A stretch of 20,000 nucleotides of DNA from Penaeus vannamei (GCF_042767895.1 NC_091574.1:32629922-32649921); one strand, 5' to 3'. Shown: positions 1 through 11,160, numbered from the stretch's first letter. A program made the numbers and translations. The notes: a model not told the origin generated them from the sequence alone.

Positions 1-283
1 CTTTCTCCGATAGTTAAAGGTGATCAGATTAATTGGTAACTATTCAAAATTAGAAGAAAAGAAAAAAAATGCGGGATACTCAAGTTGCAGATCCTATTCC
101 TCTTTTTAAAAGGGTCGTGACGGAAGAGTAAAAAAAAAATACTCTTGAGTAAATTAGGAGATATTTTAATCGCTAGATGAATTATACACGAGAGATGAAT
201 GTTAGTATTAATAGGGAGTTAATAATGGAGAATGGTGGAGATGTTGGTAATTGTGAGGATGACGTGATGTTGTTGATAGCATT
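1..283. other. AT-rich complex sequence, no gene seen
   Basis: This is non-repetitive AT-rich DNA with a few short A-runs (64-69, 131-139). It has no open frame of note and no RNA gene signature. It grades into the trinucleotide array that follows. I see nothing functional in it. Confidence 0.6.
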
Positions 284-666
284 GTCATTATTATCATCAT
301 TTTGTTGTTAGTGTTGATGTGGTTGTTGTTGTTGTTATTATTATTATTTTATTACTGTTACTATTATTATCATCATTATTATTATTATTATCATCATCAC
401 TATTACTATCATTGTTATTGTTATTATTATTATTGTGATTATTATCATTATCATTATTACTACTACTACTATTACTATCATCATTATAACTGTCTTAGTC
501 CATCATTATTGTTATTATCATTACTATTTTCATTGTAATCATTATAATCATTATCCTTATTGTTATCAACAATATCATTCTTACCATTATCATTATTATT
601 ACCATCATTATCAATATCATCATTAGCCCCCGTCATCTTTATCGTCGTCATCGCAATCATTGTCAT
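284..666. repeat. Imperfect ATT/ATC trinucleotide microsatellite
   Basis: A decayed trinucleotide array in which TTA, TCA and TTG triplets alternate with many point substitutions. The three-base phase holds over most of the block. Because the period is three and stop codons are confined to some phases, it produces Tyr/His-rich and Ile/Thr-rich open frames on the + strand and an Asn/Asp-rich frame on the - strand. None has real coding character. The heavy interruption suggests an old array that no longer slips freely. Confidence 0.9.
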
Positions 667-785
667 AAATCCACATAAACAAATAAACAAGAATGTAGAT
701 TCACTTATAAACAAGTCACATATACTTGTCTACCTTGTTTTCCGGAAAGAGAGGAAGTGCAGGATAAGAATAAAAGACATACATA
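667..785. other. Short complex spacer
   Basis: About 120 bases of non-repetitive sequence between the ATT array and the polypurine block. It has no recognisable feature beyond an A/C-rich stretch at about 669-690. Confidence 0.5.
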
Positions 786-1470
786 GAGAGAGAGGGGGTA
801 GGGGAGTAGAAGGACGGAAGGAAAGAAGGGAGGGAGGAATGAAGGAAGGGAGGGAGGGAAGGAGGGAGGGAAGGAGAGAGGGAGGGACGGAGGGAGGGAG
901 GGAAGGAAGGAAGGAAGGGAGGAGGGAAGGGAGGGAGGGAGGGAGGAGGGAAGGGATGGAGGGAAAAGGAAGGAAGGAAGGGAGGGAAGGAGGGAGGGAA
1001 GGAGAGAGAGAGGACGGAGGGAGGGAAGGAAGGAAGGAAGGAAGGAGGAAGGAAGAAGGGAGGAGAAAGGAAGGAAGGAAGGAGAAAGGAAGGAAGAGAG
1101 GTAAGGGAAGGTAAGGAAGGAAGGAGGGAGGGAAGGAGGGAGGGAGGAGGGAGAAGGAAGGAAGGAGAGAGGGAGGAAGGAAGGAAGGAAGGAAGCAAGC
1201 AAGGAAGCAAGGAAGGAAGGGAGGACGGAAGGGCAAAAAGGAAGGAAGGAAGAAAGAAAGAAAGAAAGGAAGAACGGAAGGGCAAAAAGGAAGCGGGAAG
1301 GAAGGAAGGAAGGAAGGACGGAAGGAAGGACGGAAGGGAGGGAGGAAAAGAGAGAGAAAAAAAAAGAGAGAGAAAAGAAAAAGAAAAGAGGAGTGAGAAT
1401 GAGAGACAGACACAGACACTGAGACAGAAAGAAAGAAATAAAGAGTTGATGAAAGAACAAAAAAAATCCC
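786..1470. repeat. Polypurine block, GGAA/GGGA tetranucleotide repeat
   Basis: Nearly pure purine on the + strand: degenerate mixed GGAA, GGGA and GAAA tetranucleotides, moving to AAAG and GAGA words after about 1340. A 19-base segment with the core GGAAGGGCAAAAAGG occurs at 1226-1244 and again at 1275-1293, so one local duplication of 49 bp can be seen. The - strand reads as long Ser/Leu/Pro-rich frames in all three phases, the expected artefact of a polypyrimidine strand with few stops. Pyrimidine interruptions are rare. Confidence 0.93.
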
Positions 1471-1576
1471 TGACAACGCACACCGCCACCTCATGACCGG
1501 ACTATTCAAGCCCAAGTTTTAAACCCGAGCACGACCACGCCTGCTGTGAGCCCCATATTATACCCTCCTCTTTTGA
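1471..1576. other. Complex island between two purine arrays
   Basis: About 100 bases of balanced composition with several CpGs, ending in a short pyrimidine run. It sits between two polypurine arrays. I see no feature in it; it is long enough to serve as a locus-specific anchor. Confidence 0.5.
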
Positions 1577-1734
1577 GAGGGGGAGGGAAGGAGGGAGGGG
1601 GGGGGAGGGAGAGGAGGGAGGAGGGAGGGAGGGAGGAGGGGGAGGGAGGGAGGGAGGAGAGAGAGAGGGAGAGAGGGAGAGGAGGGATGATAGAAAGGGA
1701 AGGGAGGGAGGAGAGAGGAGAGAGAGGGAGGAGA

Positions 1735-1826
<92 letters not shown>

Positions 1827-1856
1827 AGAGAAAGAGAGGAGAGAGAGAGAGAGAGA

Positions 1857-1942
<86 letters not shown>

Positions 1943-2021
1943 AGAAGAGGAGAGGGAGAAGGCAGAGGAGGGATTAGAGAGGGAAGGAGGGAGGAAGGAG
2001 ATTGTGGGAGAGATAGATAAA
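1577..2021. repeat. Polypurine block: GGGA array, then two long (GA)n runs
   Basis: The block opens with G-rich GGGA/GGAG words (1577-1736). It continues with an uninterrupted (GA)43 at about 1737-1822, a short interrupted zone (1823-1866), and a second pure run of about 36 AG units at 1867-1939. A GAA/GGA-rich tail follows. The two pure runs are split by AAG and AAAG interruptions only, so they probably descend from one array. Arg/Glu frames on + and Ser/Leu frames on - are repeat artefacts. Confidence 0.96.
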
Positions 2022-2036
2022 TAGAGAAAGAGAGAA

Positions 2037-2069
<33 letters not shown>

Positions 2070-2111
2070 TAGAAAGAGAGAGAGAGAGAGAGAGAGAGAG
2101 TGAGAGTGAGA
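2022..2111. repeat. GAAA/GA microsatellite
   Basis: GAAAGA words at 2022-2048 pass into two (GA)n runs separated by an ATAGAAA interruption, then degrade through GTGAGA. It is the distal end of the purine block that starts at 786. Confidence 0.93.
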
Positions 2112-2362
2112 GATAGAAAGAGACATACAGACCGACAAACAAGCAGTAAGTAGAAACACATCACGAAAGTAAACACAACCAGACATAACAGACACAAAGA
2201 TGAACAAAAGGGGGAAAAAAACACGAAGGAAACAAGAGCTGGAGGAGGAGCCCGAGCGGCGGACATTAATATTCTCCCGAGAAGAACGCCGACGAAACAC
2301 GAGTACTGCTGAAAGGTAAATGGCTCTCCGTTTACTCGTTTTGGGGAAAGGTTTAAAACCAA
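2112..2362. other. Complex island between repeats
   Basis: About 250 bases of non-repetitive, A-rich sequence that becomes CpG-bearing around 2250-2300. One short + strand frame (ATG at 2200, stop TAA at 2317) encodes 39 mostly charged residues. It is too short and too purine-biased to support as a gene, although a GTAAAT word at 2316 resembles a weak splice donor. I see no domain or RNA gene. Confidence 0.5.
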
Positions 2363-3046
2363 GCTCTTTTCCTTTTTTTTTTCTTTTTTTTTGTTTTTGT
2401 TTTCTTTTTTTGATGGGTGGAATGTGTGTGTGTTCTTTTTTGCTTCTTTTTTTTGGAGTGTGAAATGTGTTTTTTTGCTTCTTTTTTGAAGTGTGAAATG
2501 TGTGTCTTTTTTTGCTTCTTTTTTTTTGAAGTGTGAAATGTGTGTCTTTTTTTGCTTCTTTTTTTTTGAAGTGTGAATTGTGTGTGTTTTTTGCTTCTTT
2601 TTTGAAGTGCGAAATGTGTGTCTTTTTTGCTTCTTTTTTGAAGTGTGAAATGTGTGTGTTTTTGCTTCTTTTTTTTTTTGAAGTGTGAAATGTGTGTGTT
2701 TTTTGCTTCTTTTTTGAAGTGTGAAATGTGTGTCTTTTTTGCTTCTATTTTTTTTGAAGTGTGAAACGTGTGTCTTTTTTGCTTCTTTTTTGAAGTGTGA
2801 AATGTGTGTCTTTTTTTTCTTCTTCTTTTTTGAAGTGTGAAATGTGTGTGTTTTTTGCTTCTTTTTTGAAGTGTGAAATGTGTGTCTTTTTTGCTTCTAT
2901 TTTTTTGAAGTGTGAAATGTGTGTCTTTTTGCTTCTTTTTTGGTGTGAAATGTGTCTTTTTTGCTTCTTTTTTGAAGTGTGAATTGTGTGTGTTTTTGCT
3001 TCTTCTTTTTTGAAGTGTGAAATGTGTGTTCTTTGCTTTCTATTCT
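2363..3046. repeat. T-rich minisatellite, ~36-40 bp unit, about 17 copies
   Basis: A T-rich lead-in (2363-2413) passes into tandem units built as GAAGTGTGAAATGTGTGT, then a T-run, then GCTTCT, then a second T-run. Unit starts can be read at 2488, 2528, 2568, 2604, 2640, 2680, 2716, 2756, 2792, 2832, 2868, 2907 and on to about 3012. Length differences lie mostly in the two T-runs. The units at 2488 and 2528 are identical 40-mers. The two-unit block at 2680-2754 matches that at 2832-2906, a 152-bp higher-order step. A 61-residue frame rich in Cys, Phe and Lys-Cys-Glu-Met words (2797-2982) is only the translated repeat. Confidence 0.95.
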
Positions 3047-3269
3047 GTGTGAAAACTAGTCTTTGATGAATAATTTAAGTGACCCCAAAAAAGTATATTT
3101 TTTTCTGTGTTGCAGATCTCATCTATATATGTAGGTTGATTGATTTTTTTTTAAACTGCAGTCATCTGATTCTTTACCTGATTTATGACGCTTGTATTTT
3201 CCAGCACATTTGATGTCATTCTCATATTTCTAGCTGAGGAATATAGCAAAAACGTGGGTTAGTCGACCT
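3047..3269. other. Complex AT-rich sequence
   Basis: Non-repetitive DNA of about 220 bases. Two pyrimidine-tract-plus-CAG words (ending near 3115 and near 3203) resemble 3' splice acceptors. No open frame follows either, so I do not call an exon. Confidence 0.5.
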
Positions 3270-3453
3270 AAAAAAAAAAAAATGCTTAAAAACGAGGGCG
3301 AAGAGAGACTGATAAAACAAATATGATCATATCGAACAGAAATAAATAAAACTTAAGTATTATTTTTTTTCTGAGAGTCAAGATACCTCCGTCTTTTCCT
3401 CCTCTTGGTGCCGCCTTCGACCCCGATTCTCGCCTCGACATTTCCCTTCTTCG
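3270..3453. other. Complex sequence with CpG-rich end
   Basis: The stretch opens with a run of 13 A (3271-3283) and is AT-rich to 3386. It then turns CpG- and pyrimidine-rich (3387-3460) immediately before the GAAA array. The CpG-rich end resembles in composition the sequence on the far side of that array. No gene is supported. Confidence 0.5.
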
Positions 3454-3812
3454 GCGCTTAGAAAAGAAAGAAAACAAAAACAAAAAGAAAGAAAGAAAGA
3501 AGTAAGAAAAGAAAGACAAGAAAAAAGAAAGTGGAAAAAAAGAAAGAAAAGAAACAAAGAAAAGAGAAAGAGAAAGAAATGAAAAAGGGAAGAAAGAAAG
3601 AAAGAAAAAAAAGAAAGAAAGAAAGAAAGTAAAGAAAAAGGAAAGAAAGAAAGAAAAGAATAAGGAAAGAATTAAAGAAAGAAGAGAAAAAAGAAAAAGG
3701 AAAGAAAGAAAAAGGAAAGAGAAAGAAAAGAAAAGGGAAAGAAACAAACAAAGAAAAAAGATAGAAAAGGAAAGAAACAAACAAAGAAAAGAAAAAAAGA
3801 AAGAAAAAAAAA
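3454..3812. repeat. GAAA-rich polypurine microsatellite
   Basis: About 360 bases of degenerate AAAG/GAAA tetranucleotides with occasional C (AAACAAAC words near 3744 and 3776). The - strand gives Phe/Ser-rich frames of 158-176 residues that are repeat artefacts. The tract interrupts an otherwise CpG-bearing stretch (3387-3460 and 3813-4020). Confidence 0.95.
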
Positions 3813-4020
3813 GCACCGACAGGAGGTGTTTCGTCAGCGCCTTCGCCAGCGCCCTTCGATCCCCCCCCCCACCCCGAGACTTCCTTCGGTCGGTGAGTGA
3901 TTTTACTTAACCCTTTGTATCCGAAAATTTTCAAGAGCGAATCCTCAAACCATCGGCGGCCGCTCGATACTCGCGCCCTCTTGAAGACGTCTTCGCTGCG
4001 GTTACGCTTCTGGTGCTTGG
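3813..4020. other. CpG-rich complex island
   Basis: About 200 bases with repeated CGCCTTCG-like words, a run of 10 C (3861-3870), and CpG-dense sequence at 3945-4005. A GTGAGT word at 3893 fits the 5' splice donor consensus downstream of the cut but has a poor exon side (TCG). The short word CTTCGGTCGGT at 3884-3894 recurs at 7260-7270 in the other CpG-rich island. It could be a fragment of a promoter or first exon; this is inference from composition only. Confidence 0.35.
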
Positions 4021-4139
4021 TCTTTGTTTGTTTGTTTGTTAGTCGTGTTTTTTCCCCATCTTTTTTTAACCCTTTTTTGTTTTGTGTTTTTGTGTTTTTC
4101 TTTCCCCGTTTTTTTTTTTTTTTCTTTTTTGGCTATTTC
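4021..4139. repeat. T-rich low-complexity tract with (TTTG)n
   Basis: A short (TTTG)4-5 run at about 4025-4041 followed by T-runs and TTTTC words. It leads into the compound microsatellite. Confidence 0.8.
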
Positions 4140-4924
<785 letters not shown>

Positions 4925-5134
4925 AGTAGTAAGACATCACATGATACAGGCGTTTCATTGGTCTTGTCTTGTGCTTCTTCTTCAGTCCATCTTTCTCTGA
5001 CAATTAATAATATAGATTGATATCGCACATCTTTCTTCACAATTTAATTACGTTTCAATTAAGTGAATTGGTGCCTCGACAGTTTCTGATAGATTCTAGG
5101 AGTCTCAAGAATGAATAAATATTTTCCCTTACTC

Positions 5135-5138
<4 letters not shown>
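4925..5138. other. Complex AT-rich island
   Basis: About 210 bases of non-repetitive sequence between the TG complex and a CT array. It contains an AATAAA word near 5116 on the + strand, which is not meaningful without a transcript. No gene is seen. Confidence 0.5.
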
Positions 5139-6125
<987 letters not shown>

Positions 6126-6379
6126 AGACGGAGTTCGCTAAGCCTCTATTCGTCAACGTTCGACCCTCTAACTGCCCAATCCTTCTCTTCGCATTTAATG
6201 ACGTGTCTAATCCCCCCTCCCCCCCTGTCCTCCTTCCCCCCCGGTCTCCTGTCCCTGCCCACTGCCCCCTCCCTCCGGTCCCCTGTCCCCTGTCCCTGCC
6301 CACTGCCCCCTCACTCCAACTTCCTCCCCCCCCCCTCCCTCTGGCTTATTGCGTCACTCTCCTTTCTTCTGCACCATTT
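6126..6379. other. C-rich spacer with a 24-bp direct repeat
   Basis: A short CpG-bearing piece (6126-6205) is followed by a C-rich stretch with several C-runs. A 24-base segment containing GTCCCTGCCCACTGCC occurs identically at 6248-6271 and 6289-6312, a direct duplication with a 41-bp step. No gene is supported. Confidence 0.7.
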
Positions 6380-6811
<432 letters not shown>

Positions 6812-7025
6812 ATGGCAGACCGGAAGAAAAGGGGAAAAAAGAACAGAAGATAGGAGGAAAAGGAAAGGAGAGACAAGAACAAAAAGACAAAATAAAATGT
6901 GAGTAAAAACAAGACAAGAAAACCGAAAAGCAGAAAAAACAAGACAAGAAAACAAAAATCCAGAAAAAAGACAAAAAACAGAAAACCTAATAAAAAAAAA
7001 CACAAAAAAAAAAGCAATAACCAAG
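6812..7025. repeat. A-rich low-complexity tract with AACAAGAC words
   Basis: A-rich purine sequence. A segment with ACAAGACAAGAAAA words is imperfectly repeated two or three times between 6908 and 6985, with a step of about 38 bases. It gives Lys/Arg/Asn-rich frames without coding character. Confidence 0.8.
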
Positions 7026-7275
7026 AGCCAGATCCTCAAATCAAAAGAGAAAACAGCAGGAGCGGCGGCGCGTCAATCCTCGCCGCCGGCTCGCATCTCC
7101 TCCACTCGAGCGGGACGAACGCACTTCATCAGCTGGGACGCGGGGCTGGAAAACTGTCCGAATCCCTCGCCGAAGCCAAGGGCCACGTATCGTCCGAAAC
7201 CGTAAGCGACGAGAACGGAGGTCGAGTGTTTGGCAGAGACACGAGCGTTGATTGGCTGGCTTCGGTCGGTCGTTG
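7026..7275. other. CpG-rich complex island, candidate promoter or exon
   Basis: About 250 bases of balanced, CpG-dense sequence, in sharp contrast to the A-rich DNA before it and the AT-rich DNA after it. An open frame on + (from an ATG at 6899 to a stop at 7334) crosses the whole island and encodes a mixed-composition stretch between about residues 55 and 125. The first third of that frame is A-rich repeat and the end is G-rich repeat, so the frame may be chance. An inverted CCAAT box (TGATTGG, 7249-7255) would suit a promoter read toward lower coordinates. I recognise no protein family. The alternatives are a first exon, a promoter, or unmethylated non-genic DNA. Confidence 0.35.
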
Positions 7276-7969
7276 TGTGGAGGTGGGGGGTGGGGGGGAA
7301 GTGAGGAGGGGGAGAGGTTGGGAGAGGAGAATTTAGGAGGGGGGATAAGGAGGTTAAGGAGGGATACGGACTTATCTTTTTTGCGATTTCTTTCTTTTTA
7401 TTTATTTATCTATTTTTATTTTGTATTATTATTATTACTATCATTATTTAAATGAGTTGATGGTTATGTTTGTCTTTCAAAGCGTTCGGTTACGTGAGTG
7501 ATAATACTGAGTTGTTAATAATTTATACTTACGTTGTTATTATTTACGATGACAGTAATGATGATCAAAGTAAAATAAAATCGATTAGTATAATTAATGA
7601 GAATGATAATACTGCACATGATAATTTAAAATAAAATAAAAGAAAAGCAATGACAGTGAAAATGAAAATAAAATTACCAATAACCGATACAACACGACTA
7701 ACTACGTACCTAAAAAAAATAAAAAAAAAACATTATCTCTCTTATTCACAAAGTCACTATTTACAGCTTTTATTTACATCTATTTACAGCTTTCTCATTC
7801 TCTCATCATTCTCTCATTTATTTACAACTTTCCTCCCAACACAGACGAAGGAAAAAGGCCTTTGATTTTCACTTATAACACTTTTTTCCCCCTATCTTAA
7901 GCCTCTAAGTCGACGTTTCAATTTTCGTTTATAAGCGGAGTATCATCACGGAACGGAACAGATGGGGAT
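7276..7969. other. G-rich edge then AT-rich sequence, no gene seen
   Basis: A G-rich purine stretch (7281-7360) gives way to AT-rich DNA with T-runs, ATT words and A-runs. A TATTTACA(G/T)(C/A)T motif recurs four times between about 7759 and 7828. No gene or RNA gene is visible. The last 100 bases (7870-7969) are complex and form the left flank of the GTG/ATG array. Confidence 0.6.
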
Positions 7970-8880
7970 TTGATGATGATGATGGTGATGACAGTGGTCG
8001 TGATTGTGGTGGTGGTGATGACAGTGGTCGTGATTGTGGTGGTGGTGATGACAGTGGTCGTGATGGTGGTGGTGGTGATGACAGTGGTCGTGATTGTGGT
8101 GGTGGTGATGACAGTGGTCGTGATGGTGATGATGGTGATGATGGTGATGACAGTGGTCGTGATGGTGATGACAGTGGTCGTGATGGTGATGATTGTGGTG
8201 GTGGTTATGATTGTTGTGATGATGGCGATGATTGTGGTGGTGGTGATGATTGTGGTGGTGGTGATTATTGAGGTGGTCGTGATGATTGTGGTGGTGATTA
8301 TTGAGGTGGTCGTGATGATTGTGGTGGTGATGGCGATGATTGTGGTGGTGGTGATGATTGTGGTGGTGGTGATTATTGAGGTGGTCGTGATGATTGTGGT
8401 GGTGATTATTGAGGTGGTCGTGATGATTGTGGTGGTGATTATTGAGGTGGTCGTGATGATTGTGGTGGTGATGATGGCGATGATTGTGGTGGTGATGGCG
8501 ATGGTGTGGTGGTGATGATGGCGATGATTGTGGTGGTGGTGGTGATGATGGCGATGATTGTGGTGGTGATGATGGCGATGATTGTGGTGGAGATGATGGC
8601 GAAGATTGTTGATGGTGGTGATGATGGCGATGATTGTGGTGATGATGATGGCGATGATTGTGGTGGTGGTGGTGATGATGGCGATGATTGTAGTGGTGGT
8701 GGTTGTTATGATTGTGGTGATGATAGCAATGATTGTGGTGATGGTGATGACTGTAGTGGTGCTGATTATGATTGTGGTGGTGATTGTGATGACTGTGGTG
8801 ATGGTGATGACTGTAGTGATGGTGGTGGTGATGGTGACTGTGGTATTGATAGTGATAATGGTGGGGGTGATGATGACAAT
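7970..8880. repeat. GTG/ATG minisatellite family with nested periods
   Basis: A 900-bp array built from GTG, ATG, GTC and ATT triplets. Left part: a 30-bp unit containing GATGACAGTGGTCGTGAT begins at 7987, 8017, 8047, 8077 and 8107, with shorter-spaced variants at 8146 and 8167. Middle: a 33-bp unit containing ATTATTGAGGTGGTCGTG begins at 8264, 8297, 8372, 8405 and 8438. The 108-bp segment at 8221-8328 is repeated without change at 8329-8436. Right part (8460-8880): GATGGCGATGATTGTGGTG units of mixed length, decaying to the right. All periods are multiples of three, so a 334-residue Thr/Ile frame (-) and Met/Val and Asp/Gly frames (+) stay open. They are homopolymer-like and on both strands, so I do not call a gene. 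Confidence 0.95.
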
Positions 8881-9160
8881 ATTAATCACAACGGAAACAA
8901 CACCAATGATAATTAATCCCACATGTTTTCAGATCTCAGCAAATACGAGATTTTACGAAATTCTCGAACTAATTAGGATACAGTCAAGTCTTTCGTTCAA
9001 ATAACAAGACGAATAAAAAGGCAAAACAATAAAAATGACAAGAATGAATCAATTAACAAGAATTACGGCCAATATATAGCGATATAAATCATAGGTAAAT
9101 GAATTGATGATGATAAATGATAATGTACAGGCGGAGGAGAAGGAAGATTATAATAAAAAT
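8881..9160. other. AT-rich complex sequence
   Basis: Non-repetitive AT-rich DNA of about 280 bases between two arrays. It contains no open frame, tRNA-like box or hairpin of note. Confidence 0.55.
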
Positions 9161-9203
9161 GATAATGGTAATGATAACGATAACGATAACAGTAGTAATA
9201 ACG

Positions 9204-9292
<89 letters not shown>

Positions 9293-9412
9293 TAAAATAA
9301 TGATAATAATAACAACAACAATAATAATAACGATGATGATGATAACAATAATAATAATAATGATAATAGAAATAACAATAATAATAATGACAATGATAAC
9401 AATAACAAAACT
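9161..9412. repeat. (AAT)n microsatellite with decayed flanks
   Basis: A pure run of about 30 TAA/AAT units at about 9203-9292. It is flanked on the left by GATAAC words and on the right by AACAAT, GATGAT and GATAAT triplets that keep the three-base phase. Asn-rich (+) and Tyr- or Ile-rich (-) frames are artefacts of the triplet. Confidence 0.97.
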
Positions 9413-9778
9413 TTCCCGCTTCAAATACCAGGTTCTTCCCAACAAGGAACCTTATACTAAAACATCGTCTCCCTCTCACTCACTCATCGTACTAGCTCAT
9501 ACTAGTAACAAGGACCACGGACCTCACTCTCCATGCACGCTATGACACGCTCACACGCACTAGCGACTAAAGGAAATCATTAACTATGTTCGTATCTCTC
9601 GAATGACGTCATCGCGGCTGGCATCGCAATAACATGTTTACGTCACGTCGGAAAAATATAACGTGTCTCGATTCGAACGGGGAATTTTGTGTTTCAACGT
9701 CGGAACTTGGGGATTTTTGATTTGGCGGAGACTGGGAGAAAAAATGGTCGGGATAACACTCGTGTTTCTCCCCCTCTC
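9413..9778. other. Complex island with clustered ACGT motifs
   Basis: About 350 bases of unique sequence, more GC-balanced than its neighbours. Its right half holds five ACGT cores within 95 bases, described separately. No open frame of meaningful composition is present and I see no tRNA: a GATTCGAAC word near 9670 resembles a B box but has no partner A box. Confidence 0.45.
9604..9611. promoter_or_regulatory. Candidate CRE (TGACGTCA) in an ACGT cluster
   Basis: The perfect palindrome TGACGTCA is the established binding site of CREB/ATF bZIP proteins. Further ACGT cores lie at 9640-9643 (within TACGTCA), 9645-9648, 9661-9664 and 9697-9700. The word ACGTCGGAA occurs twice (9645-9653 and 9697-9705). 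Clustering in one of the few complex islands makes a regulatory role possible; no promoter or transcript can be shown from the sequence. Confidence 0.3.
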
Positions 9779-9852
9779 TGTGTATAATTCTATCTCGCTT
9801 TCATCAGATTTCTCTCCTCTTTGTGTATAATTCTATCTCGCTTTCATCAGAT
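9779..9852. repeat. 31-bp direct repeat, 43-bp step
   Basis: An identical 31-base segment beginning TGTGTATAATTCTATCTCGC lies at 9779-9809 and again at 9822-9852. It is a two-copy tandem duplication at the left edge of the CT array. Confidence 0.95.
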
Positions 9853-10440
<588 letters not shown>

Positions 10441-11160
10441 AGTGCATTTGTCTTTCACTGTCTATTTCTCGCGATCGATCCATATATCTATTCACCTTTC
10501 TACCTATAGCTTTATCGATTGGTCTTCTTGAGCTTATGCCATTCCCTCTACCTATCGATATGTTTACGTAATTACCTGTCTGCCTACTAATCCATCTTTA
10601 TCTCTGTCTTTCTTTTTGTATTAGTATCTATGGATGTTTCTATCCCTATCTTGGTCACGTAGATTTCCCTTTATTTCTCTCCTCGTCTTTTTTTCTCCAC
10701 AGATTTTTCCCTAGTTCCTTCCTTGTATTTTCCTGATTTTCTATATATTTCTTTCTGTGACTTCCTTTTCTTTCTTGATCTTCTCTGCCTCTTTCTCTCT
10801 TCCCCCAATTTTTCTCTATAATCTTGGTTTCTCCTTAAATCCAGACGATTTTTCTTCTATCTCTTTCTTTTTTAACTCTTTCTCCCCAGACTTTTTAAAT
10901 CTCTCTCTCCCTATCTCCATCTCTTTTCCTATCGTTTGTTTCTCTGCTCCTTTTTTTCTTTCCTTTCCTGATTTCCCTCTTTTTCCTCCGTTTATTTCTT
11001 CCCTGAAAATGACATATCTCTTTCTCTCGATATATTTTCCCCTTCTTAGATTTTTTTCCTTCTCCATTTATTTATTTATTCTGCAGATCTTCCCTGTTCT
11101 CTTCTCCATTCCTTTCTTTCCTCCCTAGATCTTCCGTATCGCCCTCTTCCTGATCCTCCC
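10441..11160. repeat. Decayed TATC/TTTC pyrimidine-rich sequence
   Basis: C/T-rich DNA with no exact period. TATC, CTAT and TCTA words dominate to about 10680, then TTTC, TTCC and CAGATTTTT-like words to 11130. It looks like an old tetranucleotide array strongly eroded by substitution. The frame at 10757-11128 (Ser/Phe/Pro/Leu-rich, 123 residues) has no Gly, Glu or Asp pattern typical of proteins, and I treat it as an artefact. Confidence 0.6.

Noticed and set aside
705..1515. Three overlapping - strand frames of about 260 residues rich in Ser, Leu, Pro and Phe
   Set aside because: All three phases of the same strand are open at once over a GGAA/GGGA polypurine tract. The composition follows directly from CTTC/CTCC words, with no domain or signal.
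2200..2319. 39-residue charged frame, possibly followed by a splice donor (GTAAAT at 2316)
   Set aside because: It lies in an A/G-biased island where Lys, Arg and Glu are expected by composition. It is too short to support, and the donor match is weak.
1502..2362. 286-residue - strand frame with long Ser-Leu runs
   Set aside because: It is the translation of (CT)n. The opposite strand is open as Arg-Glu repeats. The non-repeat ends are short and unrecognised.
3094..3210. Two pyrimidine-tract plus CAG words resembling splice acceptors
   Set aside because: T-rich DNA gives such words often. No open frame follows them and no matching donor is nearby.
7918..8922. 334-residue - strand frame of Thr and Ile, the longest in the window
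   Set aside because: The array is built of triplets (GTG, ATG, GTC, ATT), so the frame cannot break by unit change. It is homopolymer-like and the + strand is also open, with no coding signature.
9089..9479. Tyr-rich and Ile-rich - strand frames over the AAT array
   Set aside because: They are the translation of (TTA)n and (ATT)n phases, which is pure repeat.
9660..9685. GATTCGAAC word resembling a tRNA B box
   Set aside because: The match is incomplete. There is no A box at the right distance upstream and no cloverleaf can be folded from the flanks.
10757..11128. 123-residue Phe/Ser/Pro-rich frame, membrane-like by composition
   Set aside because: It is translated from an eroded pyrimidine tract. 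Hydrophobicity comes from T-rich codons, and there is no conserved motif.
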